Below are positions 48,826 through 58,289 of a DNA stretch of 64,000 bases, one piece after another (position 1 is the first letter of the stretch; every line of letters starts with the position of its first letter). The notes below the pieces were generated by a model. It searched no databases and was not told where the DNA came from. It was given only the letters and a program-made list of their open reading frames with translations. The DNA is from Saccharopolyspora rectivirgula DSM 43747 (lineage in GTDB: Bacteria > Actinomycetota > Actinomycetes > Mycobacteriales > Pseudonocardiaceae). The translations under genes and the position numbers were made by a program. The stretch spans positions 62,001 through 126,000 of the forward strand of contig NZ_AYJW01000001.1 in the NCBI RefSeq assembly GCF_000497205.1, given 5' to 3'.

Positions 48826-49623
48826 TCAGGAAGTCTTCGGGATCAGCGCCAGCTGCCTGGCCTGGCACACGATCCGGCCCGCCGAGTCCACCACCGTGGC
48901 GTCCTCGTCGAACCAGGTGCCCTGCACGAACTTGGACTCCGCGACCACGCGCAGCCAACCGTCGGACGGCACGGCCCGCAGCAGCGCGGTGAGCTGCACC
49001 GTCGGGGTCCAGCCGTAGTGCCCGAGGTTGTAGGTGACCGGCACGGTGATGTCCCCGGCGACGAGGGAGAACAGCAGGTCCGGCTGGCCGCCGCGCGGCT
49101 TCGCCCACAGCCGCAGGCGGGGCTCCCCCCGCTCGCCGTTGAGGAACGCGGCCTGCTCGGGGTCCAGGCGCACGTCGCAGACCTCGGCGAGGGCGAAGAG
49201 CTTGCGCGCGTCCCCGCCGCCGAGGTCGATGGCGTCGCTGGGCGGGGTGGCCGGCATGTCCGGCACGTCCAGCCAGGCGACCTCGTCCACCGACGGCTTG
49301 CCGAGGGTCGTGGTGGTGTCCACGCACACCTGGCCGCGCTGCTCCAGCGCGGCGCGGACGACGGTCGCGGTCCGCCCGGTCTTGACCACCTCGGTGCGGA
49401 TCAGCACCGGCCCCACCCGGGGTGGGCGCAGGAACTGGGCGCTCACCGCCAGCGGGTCCAAGCCGGTCAGTTCAGTGGTGGCCTGCGCCAGCACCGCCAG
49501 CAGGTACCCGCCGTGCGGTCGCTCGCCCACCGCCCAAGCGGGGTGCAGATTTGTCACGAAGGTCCCATCCCCCAGCGAGCGGACCGCAGTCGCCGCCTGG
49601 AATGGCTCCACCACATCGTTCAC
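48826..49623 (-). CDS. Acyl-CoA thioesterase-family protein (double hotdog)
   Basis: About 265 residues with the double-hotdog pattern of TesB-like thioesterases. It has HPAWAVGERPHGGYLLAVLAQAT at the N-terminus (the substrate-site HGGY), LSVSAQFLRPPRVGPVLIRTE-like strands (here DPLAVSAQFLRPPRVGPV) and a second domain with WLRVVAESKFVQGTWFDEDATV. The start is uncertain. GTG 49623 precedes VEPFQAATAV, the usual family start; the open frame extends 26 codons further without coding character. It is a conserved neighbour of proC in mycobacteria. Confidence 0.82.
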   Translation of the reverse strand: MNDVVEPFQAATAVRSLGDGTFVTNLHPAWAVGERPHGGYLLAVLAQATTELTGLDPLAVSAQFLRPPRVGPVLIRTEVVKTGRTATVVRAALEQRGQVCVDTTTTLGKPSVDEVAWLDVPDMPATPPSDAIDLGGGDARKLFALAEVCDVRLDPEQAAFLNGERGEPRLRLWAKPRGGQPDLLFSLVAGDITVPVTYNLGHYGWTPTVQLTALLRAVPSDGWLRVVAESKFVQGTWFDEDATVVDSAGRIVCQARQLALIPKTS

Positions 49624-49732
49624 GTAACGCCCACCGGTCGTGTCAATCCTGTGGCGGAAAGTCCGCGCACCTGGCACATGGTCACCAATTCTAAGTACCA
49701 CAAAACGGGAAGTTGATCAGTCCCCGGGAAGC

Positions 49733-50596
49733 CTATCCGCGGGGCAGCGGCTCCAGGTGCCGGCGGGTGAACAACAGCGACTCGGCCAGCAGCGCCATGC
49801 GCTCCTGCACGGTGCGCGCCTTGCGGGTGTTCACCTCCAGGACCACCGCTCCCCGGTAGTCCTCCGCGGCCAGCGCCTCGCACAGCTCGGCGCACGGCTG
49901 GCTGCCCTGCCCGGGGACGAGGTGCTCGTCCCGGGCGGCACCGGTCCCGTCGGCGAAGTGGACGTGCGCGAGCTGGTCCTTCATCCGCTTGAACAGCTCT
50001 ATGACGTCCATGTGCGCGGCCGCGGCGTGCGAGAGGTCCAGCGTGTAGTTCCGGTAGCCCACCTCGGTGGGGTCCGGCGAGGGGGTGAACGCGGACAGGC
50101 CGTTGAAGCGGCCGTTGTGCAGTCTGCTCAGCGAGTTCGGCGGCCGCAGCGGGTACATGTTCTCCACCGCGACGGCTATCCCGCTGGTTTCCTCCAGCTC
50201 GGCGACGAGCTCCCCGAACCGCTCGGCGTACCGGCGCTGCCAGCGGAACGGCGGGTGCACCACCACCGTGGAGGCGCCGAGTTCGCTGGCCGCCACCACC
50301 GAACGCCGGAGCCGCTCCTCCGGGTCGGCGGACCAGACCCGCTGGGTGATCAGCAGGCACGGCGCGTGCACCGACAGCACCGGGACCCCGTAGCGCTCGG
50401 ACAACCGGCGCAGGGCGCCCACGTCCTGGCTGACCGGGTCCGCCCACACCATCACCTCGACCCCGTCGAAACCGAGGTCGGCGGCCATTTCGAACGCCGC
50501 TCGAGCGGGTTGGGGCCAGACCGACGCGCTGGACAACCCGACCGGAATGCGCCCGGGGACCGTCTCGTGGAGTTCGGGGAGTTGGTGCGCTGTCAT
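49733..50596 (-). CDS. Sugar phosphate isomerase/epimerase family TIM-barrel protein
   Basis: The 287-residue AP endonuclease 2-type TIM barrel has VGLSSASVWP, DLGFDGVEVMVWAD, VLSVHAPCLLITQR, STVVVHPPFRWQ, IAVAVENMYP, YTLDLSHAAAAHMD, VHFADGTG and VVLEVNTRKA. The alternating His and Glu residues could bind a metal. The substrate is unknown. The ATG at 50596 gives a family-length protein. It lies between the thioesterase and acidic membrane protein genes as in mycobacteria. Confidence 0.85.
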   Translation of the reverse strand: MTAHQLPELHETVPGRIPVGLSSASVWPQPARAAFEMAADLGFDGVEVMVWADPVSQDVGALRRLSERYGVPVLSVHAPCLLITQRVWSADPEERLRRSVVAASELGASTVVVHPPFRWQRRYAERFGELVAELEETSGIAVAVENMYPLRPPNSLSRLHNGRFNGLSAFTPSPDPTEVGYRNYTLDLSHAAAAHMDVIELFKRMKDQLAHVHFADGTGAARDEHLVPGQGSQPCAELCEALAAEDYRGAVVLEVNTRKARTVQERMALLAESLLFTRRHLEPLPRG

Positions 50597-50729
50597 GTCC
50601 TGCTTACTGCGGTAGTCCTGCTGGCGAGTACACAGCGTGCCAAGCCAGGCGATGGTATCAGCGGCACGACCGGTGCGAGTAAGCACCGGTTGACGCTGCG
50701 TGCAAACCCCCGGCAGCCGCCGCTCGAGG

Positions 50730-51791
50730 CTAGTTGAGCAGCAGCAGTGCCACCGGGGAAACGGTGCAGGCCAGCCCCACCAGCACTGCCAGCAGGATCG
50801 TCTGCAGGTCGTCGGTGCGCAGCACCTTGCGGGCGATCAGCACCAGGGCACCGGTGACCACCAGCGCCGCGACGAGCGCGGCGATCGAGTTCAACACCCA
50901 CAGCCACTGGAAGGCGAAGAACACCGCGCCGCCGCCGAGCAGCCCGGCTGCGCCTTGCGCGATGAGGATTCCCCACTCCTTGGCCGGGGACCGGGGCTTC
51001 TCCTTCTCCTCCTCCGGGTCGTACTCGGCGTCCAGGCCGGCGGGCAACTCGGGGTCGTAGTCGTCGTCGACGTCGTCGGACAGGTCGTCGCCGTAGTCGT
51101 CACCGGCCTCGCCGTAGGGGTCATCGGTCCCGTACCCGGAGTCGTCGTAGCCCGCCTGGTCCCGCTGCTCCTCCTGCTCGGCCGCGGTGGTGGTGGGCAG
51201 GTCCAGCACCTCGGTGCCCGCCTCGTCGACCGGCTGCTCGGTGACCTTGGGCAGCTGCTCGGTGACCCCCTCGACCGGACGCGGTTCCGCGGCGGCCGGC
51301 GGCGGGGACTGCGGAACCGCCACCGGTGGCTGCTGCACGGTGGCTTCCGCCGCGGTCTCCGGCGGCACTTCGGGGGTCTCCGAGCGGCCTCCGGCTGCGA
51401 ACCGCTGCGTCCAGTAGCTGGTCGGCCCCTGCTCCGAGGCGGGCGGCGGTGCGCTGGGCCGCTCCGGAGCGGCCGGCCCCTGCCCGGCCGGTGGTTCGGG
51501 CTGGGCCGGGTTTTCTCCGGCAGGTTGAGCGGGTTGGGCCGGCTGCGGCGCGTCCTTGCCGGACCGCGACCGGGAGCGCCGGTGCGGCGGCGGCTGCTCA
51601 TCGGTGATCGGGCGCAGCTTCCCGCTGTCCGACAGCACCCGGTCGATGATCGCCTGCGGGGCGGTTTCGGTGGGGTCATCAGCTCGCCGGCGGCGCCGCC
51701 GGGTAGGGCGCTGGGAGTTGCCGCCGTACGCGGCGAGCAACTCCGCCACGGTGCGCTGGGTGGGCTGTTCGGCCCCGCTGTCCCGACTCAT
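50730..51791 (-). CDS. Acidic, Pro-rich membrane protein with two C-terminal helices
   Basis: 353 residues. There is a basic patch near residues 28-37 (RPTRRRRRRADD), a long disordered Pro/Ala/Gln/Glu region, then an acidic stretch about 220-265 (many DDYGDD repeats). Three close hydrophobic segments end the protein (near 275-345: WGILIAQGAAGLLGGGAVFF, LNSIAALVAALVVTGALVLI, LLAVLVGLACTVSPVALLLL). It is related by layout and position to a mycobacterial membrane protein next to the TIM-barrel gene. Its function is unknown. The start is ATG 51791. Confidence 0.8.
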   Translation of the reverse strand: MSRDSGAEQPTQRTVAELLAAYGGNSQRPTRRRRRRADDPTETAPQAIIDRVLSDSGKLRPITDEQPPPHRRSRSRSGKDAPQPAQPAQPAGENPAQPEPPAGQGPAAPERPSAPPPASEQGPTSYWTQRFAAGGRSETPEVPPETAAEATVQQPPVAVPQSPPPAAAEPRPVEGVTEQLPKVTEQPVDEAGTEVLDLPTTTAAEQEEQRDQAGYDDSGYGTDDPYGEAGDDYGDDLSDDVDDDYDPELPAGLDAEYDPEEEKEKPRSPAKEWGILIAQGAAGLLGGGAVFFAFQWLWVLNSIAALVAALVVTGALVLIARKVLRTDDLQTILLAVLVGLACTVSPVALLLLN

Positions 51792-52349
51792 CGTTTCCAC
51801 CGTGCTCCGTGCTGAGCAATTGGTCCAAGTACGTCCGCGACCTCCGGCTGCCTTCCGGCGCTCCTCCGGAGGGCGACGTCCGCGGTTGCACCGGGGCGAG
51901 CCGGGCGCTGCCAGGACGTCCTCACCGGCAACGCCGCGCGGTGCACCCCGGGTTCCTCGTTCGATGATGCCTGCGGCGCGGCCTTCACCACCAGCGATTC
52001 GACAGCGCGCTGCAGGACGCTCCGACCGCATTCTCCCCCACGGTGCTGCGTCGGCCTGACAGCCGCCGACCGTTCGGCGCGTGCCGAGGAAGCGCGATCG
52101 CGCACCGGCAGGAACCGGTCGCCCGGGGCCGCGGGGCGCACGGCACGACGACGCCGCCTCCCCGACCGCTGCCCAACAGCACGAGCACCGGCCGGCACCA
52201 CCTGGCGGAAGCCGGTTGCCTCGCCGGACACGCCTAAGCACATAACCGACAAGTTACCGGCTGCGCGCGGCAAAAGCCGCCAGGTGGCCCCGACCGGTGT
52301 CGGAACAAGACTTCAATCCGCATCAGCCCAGGCCTGGCTGTGCGGGAAT
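51792..52349. other. 558-nt region without a supported gene
   Basis: Between the acidic membrane protein start and the regX3 stop. No frame shows convincing third-position bias or a family motif. It should contain the promoter for the membrane-protein gene. GCGGCAAAAGCCGC (52267-52280, a 5-bp stem with AAAA loop) and the imperfect palindrome around CCAGGCCTGG (52328-52337) could serve as regX3 terminators. Confidence 0.4.
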
Positions 52350-53030
52350 TCACCCCTCGAACTTGTAACCAAGACCACGGACAGTGATCAGGTGCCGCGG
52401 CTCGGCGGGATTCGGTTCGATCTTCGACCGCAGCCGCTTGACGTGCACGTCCAGCGTCTTGGTGTCGCCGACGTAGTCGGCTCCCCAGACCCGGTCGATC
52501 AGCTGCGCCCGGGTCAGCACCCGTCCGGCGTTGCGCAGCAAGTACTCCAGCAGGTCGAATTCCTTCAACGGAAGGTTGACCTCTTGGCCGGACACGGTGA
52601 CCACGTGCCGCTCCACGTCCATCCGCACCGGGCCGGCTTCCAGCACCTGGGGCTGGTGGTCCTCCGCTTCCCCGCGCCGGCGCAGCACCGCGCGGATGCG
52701 GGCGACGAGTTCGCGGGACGAGTACGGCTTGGTGACGTAGTCGTCCGCGCCGAGCTCCAGCCCCACCACCTTGTCGATCTCGCTGTCCCGAGCGGTCACC
52801 ATGATCACCGGGACCGCGGAGCGCTGCCGCAGCTGCTTGCAGACGTCGGTTCCGCTCATGCCGGGCAGCATCAGGTCGAGCAGCACGATGTCCGCGCCGT
52901 TGCGGTCGAACTCCTCCAACGCTTCTTGGCCGTTCGCGGCGATCGCCGCAGTGAAGCCCTCCTTGCGGAGCAGGAAGGCGAGCGGGTCGGCGAAGGACTC
53001 CTCGTCCTCCACGATCAGCACCCTGGTCAC
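52350..53030 (-). CDS. regX3: Response regulator RegX3 (OmpR/PhoB family)
   Basis: The 226-residue phosphate-response regulator has the receiver domain with acidic pocket E8/D9, phosphorylation site D52 ([13 protein letters not shown]) and K101 ([13 protein letters not shown]). The winged-helix domain carries [39 protein letters not shown] and [10 protein letters not shown]. The GTG 53030 overlaps the intended senX3 stop as GTGA. In relatives it activates phosphate-starvation genes; here its kinase gene carries a frameshift. Confidence 0.96.
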   Translation of the reverse strand: MTRVLIVEDEESFADPLAFLLRKEGFTAAIAANGQEALEEFDRNGADIVLLDLMLPGMSGTDVCKQLRQRSAVPVIMVTARDSEIDKVVGLELGADDYVTKPYSSRELVARIRAVLRRRGEAEDHQPQVLEAGPVRMDVERHVVTVSGQEVNLPLKEFDLLEYLLRNAGRVLTRAQLIDRVWGADYVGDTKTLDVHVKRLRSKIEPNPAEPRHLITVRGLGYKFEG

Positions 53031-54249
53031 CGGACTCCTCCCGTTTCGACGGCTGTGACCCCGTCCGGACTTTCGGAACGCCCGGGCGCAGCGGCCGAAG
53101 AGGGGGCGGCTTGCTCGTCTCCCGCTGCCGCACCCGCCCCGTGCCGAGGCACCCGGAGCGTGAACGTGGAGCCGATTCCCGGCTGGCTCCACAGCTTGAC
53201 TTCGCCGCCGTGGTTGGCGGCGACGTGCTTGACGATCGCCAGCCCGAGCCCGGTTCCCCCGGTGGCCCGGGAACGCGCCTTGTCCACCCGGAAGAAGCGA
53301 AGACGCGTTCGTGGTACTCGGGCGGAATGCCGATCCCGCGGTCGGTGACCGAGATGTCGACGTAGTCCCCCGACAGCTGTCGACTGATGGACACCGGGCT
53401 GCCCGCCGGGGAGTAGGAGATGGCGTTGGCGATCAGGTTGCTCAACGCGGTGACCAGCAGGGCGCGATCACCGTCGACCTGGTAGCCGGACGGTTCGTCC
53501 ACCGTGATCTCGATCCCGGCGTTCTCGGCGGCGAGCTGGCTGCGACCGAGCGCTTCCTCGACCACGTCGTCCACCTCGACGGTGGTCAGTTCGGGCAACC
53601 GCTCGGCTCCCTGCAACCGGGACAGGGCGATCAGCTCCGACACCAAGGTGCCCAGCCGGGTCGACTCGTGCAGGATCTTGTTGGCGAAGCGGCGCACTTC
53701 GTCCGGGTCCTCGGCCGCGTCCAAGACCGCTTCGGCGAGCAGCGCGAGCGCACCGACCGGGGTCTTCAGCTCGTGGCTGACGTTGGCGACGAAGTCCCGG
53801 CGGGTCGCCTCCAGCCGCACGGACTCCGATTCGTCGGCGGCGTCGACGACGGTGAAGCCGTCCCCGAGCGGCCGGACTTCGCCGAGCACCGCGGTGGGCG
53901 CCCGACCCGGTCGGGCGGAGCGCTCCAGCGCGGAGAGGTCGACCTCGACCGCCTCGCCGGTTTCCAGCGCCTGTTCGGCGGCCTTGCGGGCGCGGGCGTC
54001 GGCCCGTTGCTCGTGGATGACGCCGAGTTCAGCGGCCCGGGGGTTGTGCAGCACCACGTCCCCGAACCGGTTCAACAGCACTACACCGTTGGTGCTGGTG
54101 TGCACATATCGCTGTAGCAGTTCTGCAACGGTGGGCCCCGAATTTCTGGTCAATCGGTAGCGGCGAACGCCGTTGGCAGCGAGGAAGCCGCCGGCCACGC
54201 CGATGAGCAGCGCGGCCATGATCAGGGCGGTGTAGCCCAACGCGGTCAC
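53027..54249 (-). pseudogene. senX3: Sensor histidine kinase SenX3, interrupted by a 4-bp deletion
   Basis: Membrane kinase for RegX3. It has an N-terminal helix (LGYTALIMAALLIGVAGGFLAA), a PAS-like region, the phosphorylation site H159 in FVANVSHELKTPVGALA, the N box [13 protein letters not shown] and D box TDRGIGIPP. After codon 317 (53299) the frame breaks. GTCTTCGCTTCTTCCGG would read VFERFFR if AGCG were restored. The other frame resumes [20 protein letters not shown] and ends at 53027, overlapping regX3. As sequenced, translation runs to 52234 as a 671-residue product lacking the F and G2 boxes. This is a true mutation or a sequence error. Confidence 0.85.
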
Positions 54250-54333
54250 GCCTGCATCGTAAGCAGGACGCCCCTGGTGGAAGCCAGTCTACGAGGGGGT
54301 TCCGTGATAGTTGTGACATGAAGGGGGCCAGCT

Positions 54334-54373
54334 TTCACTGCTGGTTCACCTGGGCATGCAGCAGTGTTCAACT
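54334..54373 (+). promoter_or_regulatory. PHO-box-like direct repeats upstream of senX3
   Basis: TTTCACT (54334-54340) and GTTCACC (54345-54351) are spaced exactly 11 nt, and GTTCAAC (54367-54373) lies another 22 nt on. The known PhoP/RegX3-type box consists of 11-nt repeats beginning GTTCACC. It lies 85-124 nt upstream of the senX3 ATG in the gap to gpmA, consistent with autoregulation of senX3-regX3. Confidence 0.55.
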
Positions 54374-54493
54374 GTTGGTTCCGGATTGCTCCGACCCCAT
54401 TCGCCCCACCAGTGCGCACGATTCACCGCGGCGTTGGAGCGGAAGTCCGGAAGACACCGCTCGATGCCTCCCGGACTCGCCCGTCGAATTCGA

Positions 54494-55231
54494 TCAGCGG
54501 CCCTGGTTGGCGACCGCGGCGGCGGCTGCGGCAGCGGCCTCCGGGTCCAGGTAGGTGCCGCCGGGCTGGACCGGCTTGAGGTCGTCGTCGAGGTCGTAGC
54601 GCAGCGGGATCCCGGTCGGGATGTTCACTCCGACGATGTCGTCGTCGGAGATCTGGTCCAGGTGCTTGACCAGGGCCCGCAGGGAGTTGCCGTGCGCGGC
54701 GACCAGCACCGTCCGGCCCGCCTTGAGGTCCGGAACGATGTCGGACTCCCAGTAGGGCAGCAGCCGGGCCACCACGTCCTTGAGGCACTCGGTGCGGGGC
54801 ACCTCGATGTCGGCGTAGCGGGGGTCGGCGTCCTGGCTGTACTCGCTGCCGGGTTCGATCTCCGGCGGCGGCGTGTCGTAGGAGCGCCGGTAGAGCATGA
54901 ACTGCTCTTCGCCGTACTTCTCCAGCGTCTGCTTCTTGTTCTTGCCCTGCAGCGCGCCGTAGTGGCGTTCGTTGAGCCGCCAGCTCCGCCGGACCGGAAT
55001 CCAGTGCCGGTCGGCGACGTCCAGGGCGATGTTGGCGGTAGCGATGGCACGGCGAAGCAGCGAGGTGTGCAGCACGTCCGGGAGCACGCCGGCGTCGCGC
55101 AGCAGCTCCCCGCCGCGCTTGGCCTCCTCCTGCCCCTTCTCCGAGAGGGGCACGTCCACCCAGCCGGTGAACAGGTTCTCGGCGTTCCACGTGCTTTCGC
55201 CGTGTCGCAGCAGCACCAGGGTCCCAGTCAT
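54494..55231 (-). CDS. gpmA: 2,3-bisphosphoglycerate-dependent phosphoglycerate mutase
   Basis: Glycolytic enzyme interconverting 3- and 2-phosphoglycerate. The 245-residue protein has phospho-histidine H10 in [20 protein letters not shown], the family stretch [28 protein letters not shown] and the second histidine in [17 protein letters not shown]. An Ala-rich tail ends it. ATG 55231. Its location next to senX3-regX3 is the same in mycobacteria. A 47-nt gap separates it from osmC. Confidence 0.95.
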   Translation of the reverse strand: MTGTLVLLRHGESTWNAENLFTGWVDVPLSEKGQEEAKRGGELLRDAGVLPDVLHTSLLRRAIATANIALDVADRHWIPVRRSWRLNERHYGALQGKNKKQTLEKYGEEQFMLYRRSYDTPPPEIEPGSEYSQDADPRYADIEVPRTECLKDVVARLLPYWESDIVPDLKAGRTVLVAAHGNSLRALVKHLDQISDDDIVGVNIPTGIPLRYDLDDDLKPVQPGGTYLDPEAAAAAAAAVANQGR

Positions 55232-55278
55232 GCCATCAGGCTAGCCGCCGACCGGGACCGCCATCGGCCTGCCGGTGG

Positions 55279-55710
55279 TCAGGCCAACGCCGCGTCCAGC
55301 GTGATCTCGGTTCCGCCCAGGGCGACCGAGACCGGGCAGACCTCCTTGGCCTTCTGCGCGGTCCGCTGGAAGGCGTCCGCGTCGAGGCCCGGTACGACGG
55401 CCCGCACGGTGAGCTTCACCCCGGTGATGGCGAAGCCCTCCCCGCGCGGCCCGAAGGTCGCTCGGGCGCTGGCGTCGATGCTGCTCGGCGGGGTTCCGCC
55501 GGCGCTGAGCAGCCCGGACAGCTGCATGCAGTAGCAGGAGGAGAGGGCTGCGGCGATGAGTTCTTCCGGGCTGGTGAGCCCTTCCGGGGCCTCGGTCCGC
55601 GCCGCCCACGTCACGGGGAATTGGCCGCTGGCGGACGAGTCGAGGTTGACGTTGCCAGTGCCGGTCTTGAGGTCGCCGGTCCAGTGCGTGCTCGCTTTGC
55701 GCTCAGCCAT
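55279..55710 (-). CDS. osmC: OsmC-family peroxide reductase
   Basis: The 143-residue thiol peroxidase has the first redox cysteine C59 in AAALSSCYCMQLSGLL (a second Cys at 61) and the other C125 in KAKEVCPVSVALGG. SPEELIAAALSSC is the family block. It protects against organic hydroperoxides. Starts at ATG 55710 and is upstream of gpmA in the same direction. Given mshA nearby, mycothiol-linked reduction is possible but not shown. Confidence 0.92.
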   Translation of the reverse strand: MAERKASTHWTGDLKTGTGNVNLDSSASGQFPVTWAARTEAPEGLTSPEELIAAALSSCYCMQLSGLLSAGGTPPSSIDASARATFGPRGEGFAITGVKLTVRAVVPGLDADAFQRTAQKAKEVCPVSVALGGTEITLDAALA

Positions 55711-56101
55711 CTCGGAGCTCCTCAGGTCCTGTGGAACAGCTGGTGGCTCCAGCGTGGCGCAGTGCGCGGCTGCCCGCAGATTTGGTTGTGCCTGTCACCG
55801 GACGGTTATGGGATCAACGCAGCGTTGTGACCGGAAAGTGTCGACGATCACTTTCGTAGACAAACAGACAGGCTATCGATTCCTTTGCGTTACATACTGC
55901 TGCAAATATCACCCGAACGGAGTAATGAGACGGTCTTGTGGGGACCGTCAGTCTCTGCGAAGTTGACAACGCCCTCTTCTTGATCGGCTCCCACGCACTC
56001 CCCGATCAGGAAGAGCGTGAGCGCGGTTTGTCCCCCATCGAACCGCGCCCCGCCGGGCCCTGGGGTTCCCCCGCCCAACGGCCCGCCAGGCGGGACCCCT
56101 A

Positions 56102-56152
56102 CGTGGGGCGGCTCGAGCTCGCGACTCCCCCTCTCTCCCGAGCCGCCCCACG
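56102..56152. terminator. Perfect 14-bp hairpin after the ybjN-like gene
   Basis: CGTGGGGCGGCTCG (56102-56115) and CGAGCCGCCCCACG (56139-56152) pair perfectly round a 23-nt loop. It lies 117 nt past the stop of the mshA-ybjN unit. No T-run follows; it is most likely a terminator or transcript-stabilising stem. Confidence 0.55.
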
Positions 56153-56175
56153 CGGTTCCCCAGCAAGCAGCGATC

Positions 56176-56199
56176 AGCCCCCTCGAATGAGGGGCTGTA
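56176..56199. terminator. Short hairpin after the ybjN-like gene
   Basis: AGCCCC and GGGGCT, with an inner CTC/GAG around CGAAT, form a stem with one bulge, followed by TAACAAT on the plus strand. It lies 70 nt past the ybjN-like stop. Weak to moderate evidence. Confidence 0.4.
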
Positions 56200-56268
56200 A
56201 CAATACAGGCACTCGGCACTCATTCCAAGGAGTGCATGAGTGGACACCCGGTGCACACCGGGAGGAGA

Positions 56269-56775
56269 TCACTCGCCCATCGGCTCCACCGGACCGTCCC
56301 GCTCCACCAGCTGGCGGAACGGCTGCAAGTTGGCCAGGCTCTCCCCGCGGGAGACCCGCCACCCCCACTCCCGCCGGATGGCCGTGGCGAAGCCCAGCTC
56401 GAGCAGGGTGTTGAAGTCCCCGTCGGCCGCCTCCAAGACCTGCCCCAGCAGCCGGTCCAACTCCTCGGGCGTCACCGCGTGCAGCCCGATCCGGCCGACC
56501 AGGTAGATGTCGCCGTTGCGGTCCAACGTGTAATGAACGCCATAGAGCTTGGCGTTCCGCTGCAGCAGGTAACGGTAGACCTCTTCGTGCGCTTCGTCCG
56601 GCTGCCGGCAGACGAACGCCTCCAGCAGCAGCGCGTGCTCGGTGAGGATCAACCAGCAGTTGGTCTGCAGCTTCTTGTTGCCGGGCAGCGTGACGAAGTA
56701 CCGACCCTCCCCCTTGTTCCGGTACTCCAGCCCGTTCGACTCCAGTGTGGACTCGATCACCTGGGCTGCGCTCAT
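56269..56775 (-). CDS. YbjN-domain protein
   Basis: The 168-residue YbjN-family protein, a type III secretion chaperone-like fold, contains [47 protein letters not shown] and [20 protein letters not shown]. Such genes directly follow mshA in actinobacteria; a role in protein or mycothiol regulation is unproven. Its ATG at 56775 overlaps the mshA stop as ATGA. Confidence 0.88.
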   Translation of the reverse strand: MSAAQVIESTLESNGLEYRNKGEGRYFVTLPGNKKLQTNCWLILTEHALLLEAFVCRQPDEAHEEVYRYLLQRNAKLYGVHYTLDRNGDIYLVGRIGLHAVTPEELDRLLGQVLEAADGDFNTLLELGFATAIRREWGWRVSRGESLANLQPFRQLVERDGPVEPMGE

Positions 56776-58067
56776 GCCGTTACCTCCTGGGCCTGCAACC
56801 GCGCGTGGAACGCCATCTTCGCTTCCGCATAAGTTTCCAGCAGCGCCTCGGTGGTGCGCTCCCAGGAGAATCGAGCGGCGTGACCGGTGGCCCCGGACGC
56901 CAGTTTGTCCCGGTAAGCGGGATCGCGGACCACCGAGGACAGCGCATCGGCCCACTGCCCGGCGCCGTGCCCCGGCACCAGCAATCCGGAAACCCCGTCC
57001 GAAACCGCCACCGGGAGCCCGCCGACCGCGGCGGCCACCACCGGAGTTCCGCACGCCTGCGCTTCCAGCGCGACCAGGCCGAACGACTCGTTGTGGCTGG
57101 GCACCGTCACCACGTCGGCCGCCCGGTAGACCTGGGCCAGTTCCTCCGCCGGCTGCGGGGGCAGGAACCGCACCACATCGACGATGCCGAGCTGTTGGGC
57201 CAATTCCTGCAGAGCGCGGGGACGTTCCAGGCCGCTGCCGGAAGGACCGCCCACCACCAGCACCACCAGCCGCTCCCGCAGCTCGGGATGCCGACCGAGC
57301 AGTTCCGCGGTCGCCCGCAGCAGCACGTCCGGGGCTTTGAGCGGTTGGATCCGCCCCACGAAGGCCAGCACCACGGCGTCTTGCGGCAACTGCAGCGCGG
57401 CCCGGGCGGCGTCCCGGTCCCCGGGGGTGAAGCGGCGAAGGTCGACACCGGGCGGAATGGTGGCCACCGCAGTCGGATCCGCGTCGTAGAGCTCGATGAG
57501 ATCAGCGGCTTCGAAGTCGGTGTTGGCCACCAGGCGGTCCGCCTCGGCCACCACCTGCTCCTCGCCGATCACCCGGACCCGCGGCTCCGGAGCATCCCCT
57601 TCGGCCAGCGCGGCGTTCTTCACCTTCGCCAGCGTGTGCGCGGTGTGCACCAGCGGAACTCCCCAGCGCTCCCGCGCCAACCAGCCCACCTGGCCGGACA
57701 ACCAGTAGTGGGAGTGCACGACGTCGAAGTAACCGGGTTCGTGCCGGGCCTCCACCCGCAAGGTGCCGGCCGCGAACGCGCACAACTGCGCCGGCAGGTC
57801 GTTCTTGTCCAGCCCTTCGAACGGACCGGCCACCACGTGGCGGACGAGCACCCCGGGCGCCAGCTCGACAACCGGCGGGATTTCCGACGACGTGGCCCTG
57901 GTGAAGATCTCGACCTCGGTGCCGTGCTCGGCCAACCGCCTCGCGGTCTGCGCAATGTAGACGTTCATGCCCCCGGCATCACCGGTGCCGGGCTGCTCCA
58001 GGGGAGAGGTGTGCAGCGAAAGGACGGCGACCCGCCGCGGCCGAAGACGTAACGTTGTGGATGTCAT
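56772..58067 (-). CDS. mshA: D-inositol-3-phosphate glycosyltransferase, mycothiol synthesis
   Basis: The first committed enzyme of mycothiol synthesis joins UDP-GlcNAc to inositol 3-phosphate. The 431-residue GT-B, GT4-type protein has [20 protein letters not shown] (MshA signature), [26 protein letters not shown], and the nucleotide-sugar motif [20 protein letters not shown] 58067 is the family start. The organism therefore most likely uses mycothiol. Confidence 0.96.
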   Translation of the reverse strand: MTSTTLRLRPRRVAVLSLHTSPLEQPGTGDAGGMNVYIAQTARRLAEHGTEVEIFTRATSSEIPPVVELAPGVLVRHVVAGPFEGLDKNDLPAQLCAFAAGTLRVEARHEPGYFDVVHSHYWLSGQVGWLARERWGVPLVHTAHTLAKVKNAALAEGDAPEPRVRVIGEEQVVAEADRLVANTDFEAADLIELYDADPTAVATIPPGVDLRRFTPGDRDAARAALQLPQDAVVLAFVGRIQPLKAPDVLLRATAELLGRHPELRERLVVLVVGGPSGSGLERPRALQELAQQLGIVDVVRFLPPQPAEELAQVYRAADVVTVPSHNESFGLVALEAQACGTPVVAAAVGGLPVAVSDGVSGLLVPGHGAGQWADALSSVVRDPAYRDKLASGATGHAARFSWERTTEALLETYAEAKMAFHARLQAQEVTA

Positions 58068-58289
58068 TGGCTGCCCATCGCAAGGTTTCGGCATCCCGAG
58101 CTCTTCGAGTGCCGTCCACCTCGACATCCGGCGCCACGAAAACATTCCCGCCAGCTGCGCGCCGCAGGCCGGTGCCGAGGCCACCGTCCGACGCTACCGT
58201 CCGGCAACCTGGCAGAAACGCACTCAACGGCGCTGCGGTGGGATTCGTCACATCCTGCTCGACCGCGGCCACGGCGGGTCGCCCGCCGA

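Larger units (their letters stand above)
55711..56268. other. 558-nt region with promoter-like stretch and terminators, no gene
   Basis: From the osmC start to the ybjN-like stop. The part 55850-55960 is unusually AT-rich (CTATCGATTCCTTTGCGTTACATACTGC) and probably carries the osmC-gpmA promoter. The remainder is GC-rich with hairpins at 56102-56152 and 56176-56199. Short frames here lack coding bias or homology that I can recognise. Confidence 0.45.

Noticed and set aside
52234-53026. Extension of the senX3 frame through regX3 as a real C-terminal domain
   Set aside because: The extra 300-plus codons are out of frame with conserved regX3 coding sequence and show no domain; they result from the frameshift.
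55711-56268. Short frames in the gap between osmC and the ybjN-like gene
   Set aside because: No coding bias, ribosome site or family similarity that I can see; the region looks regulatory.
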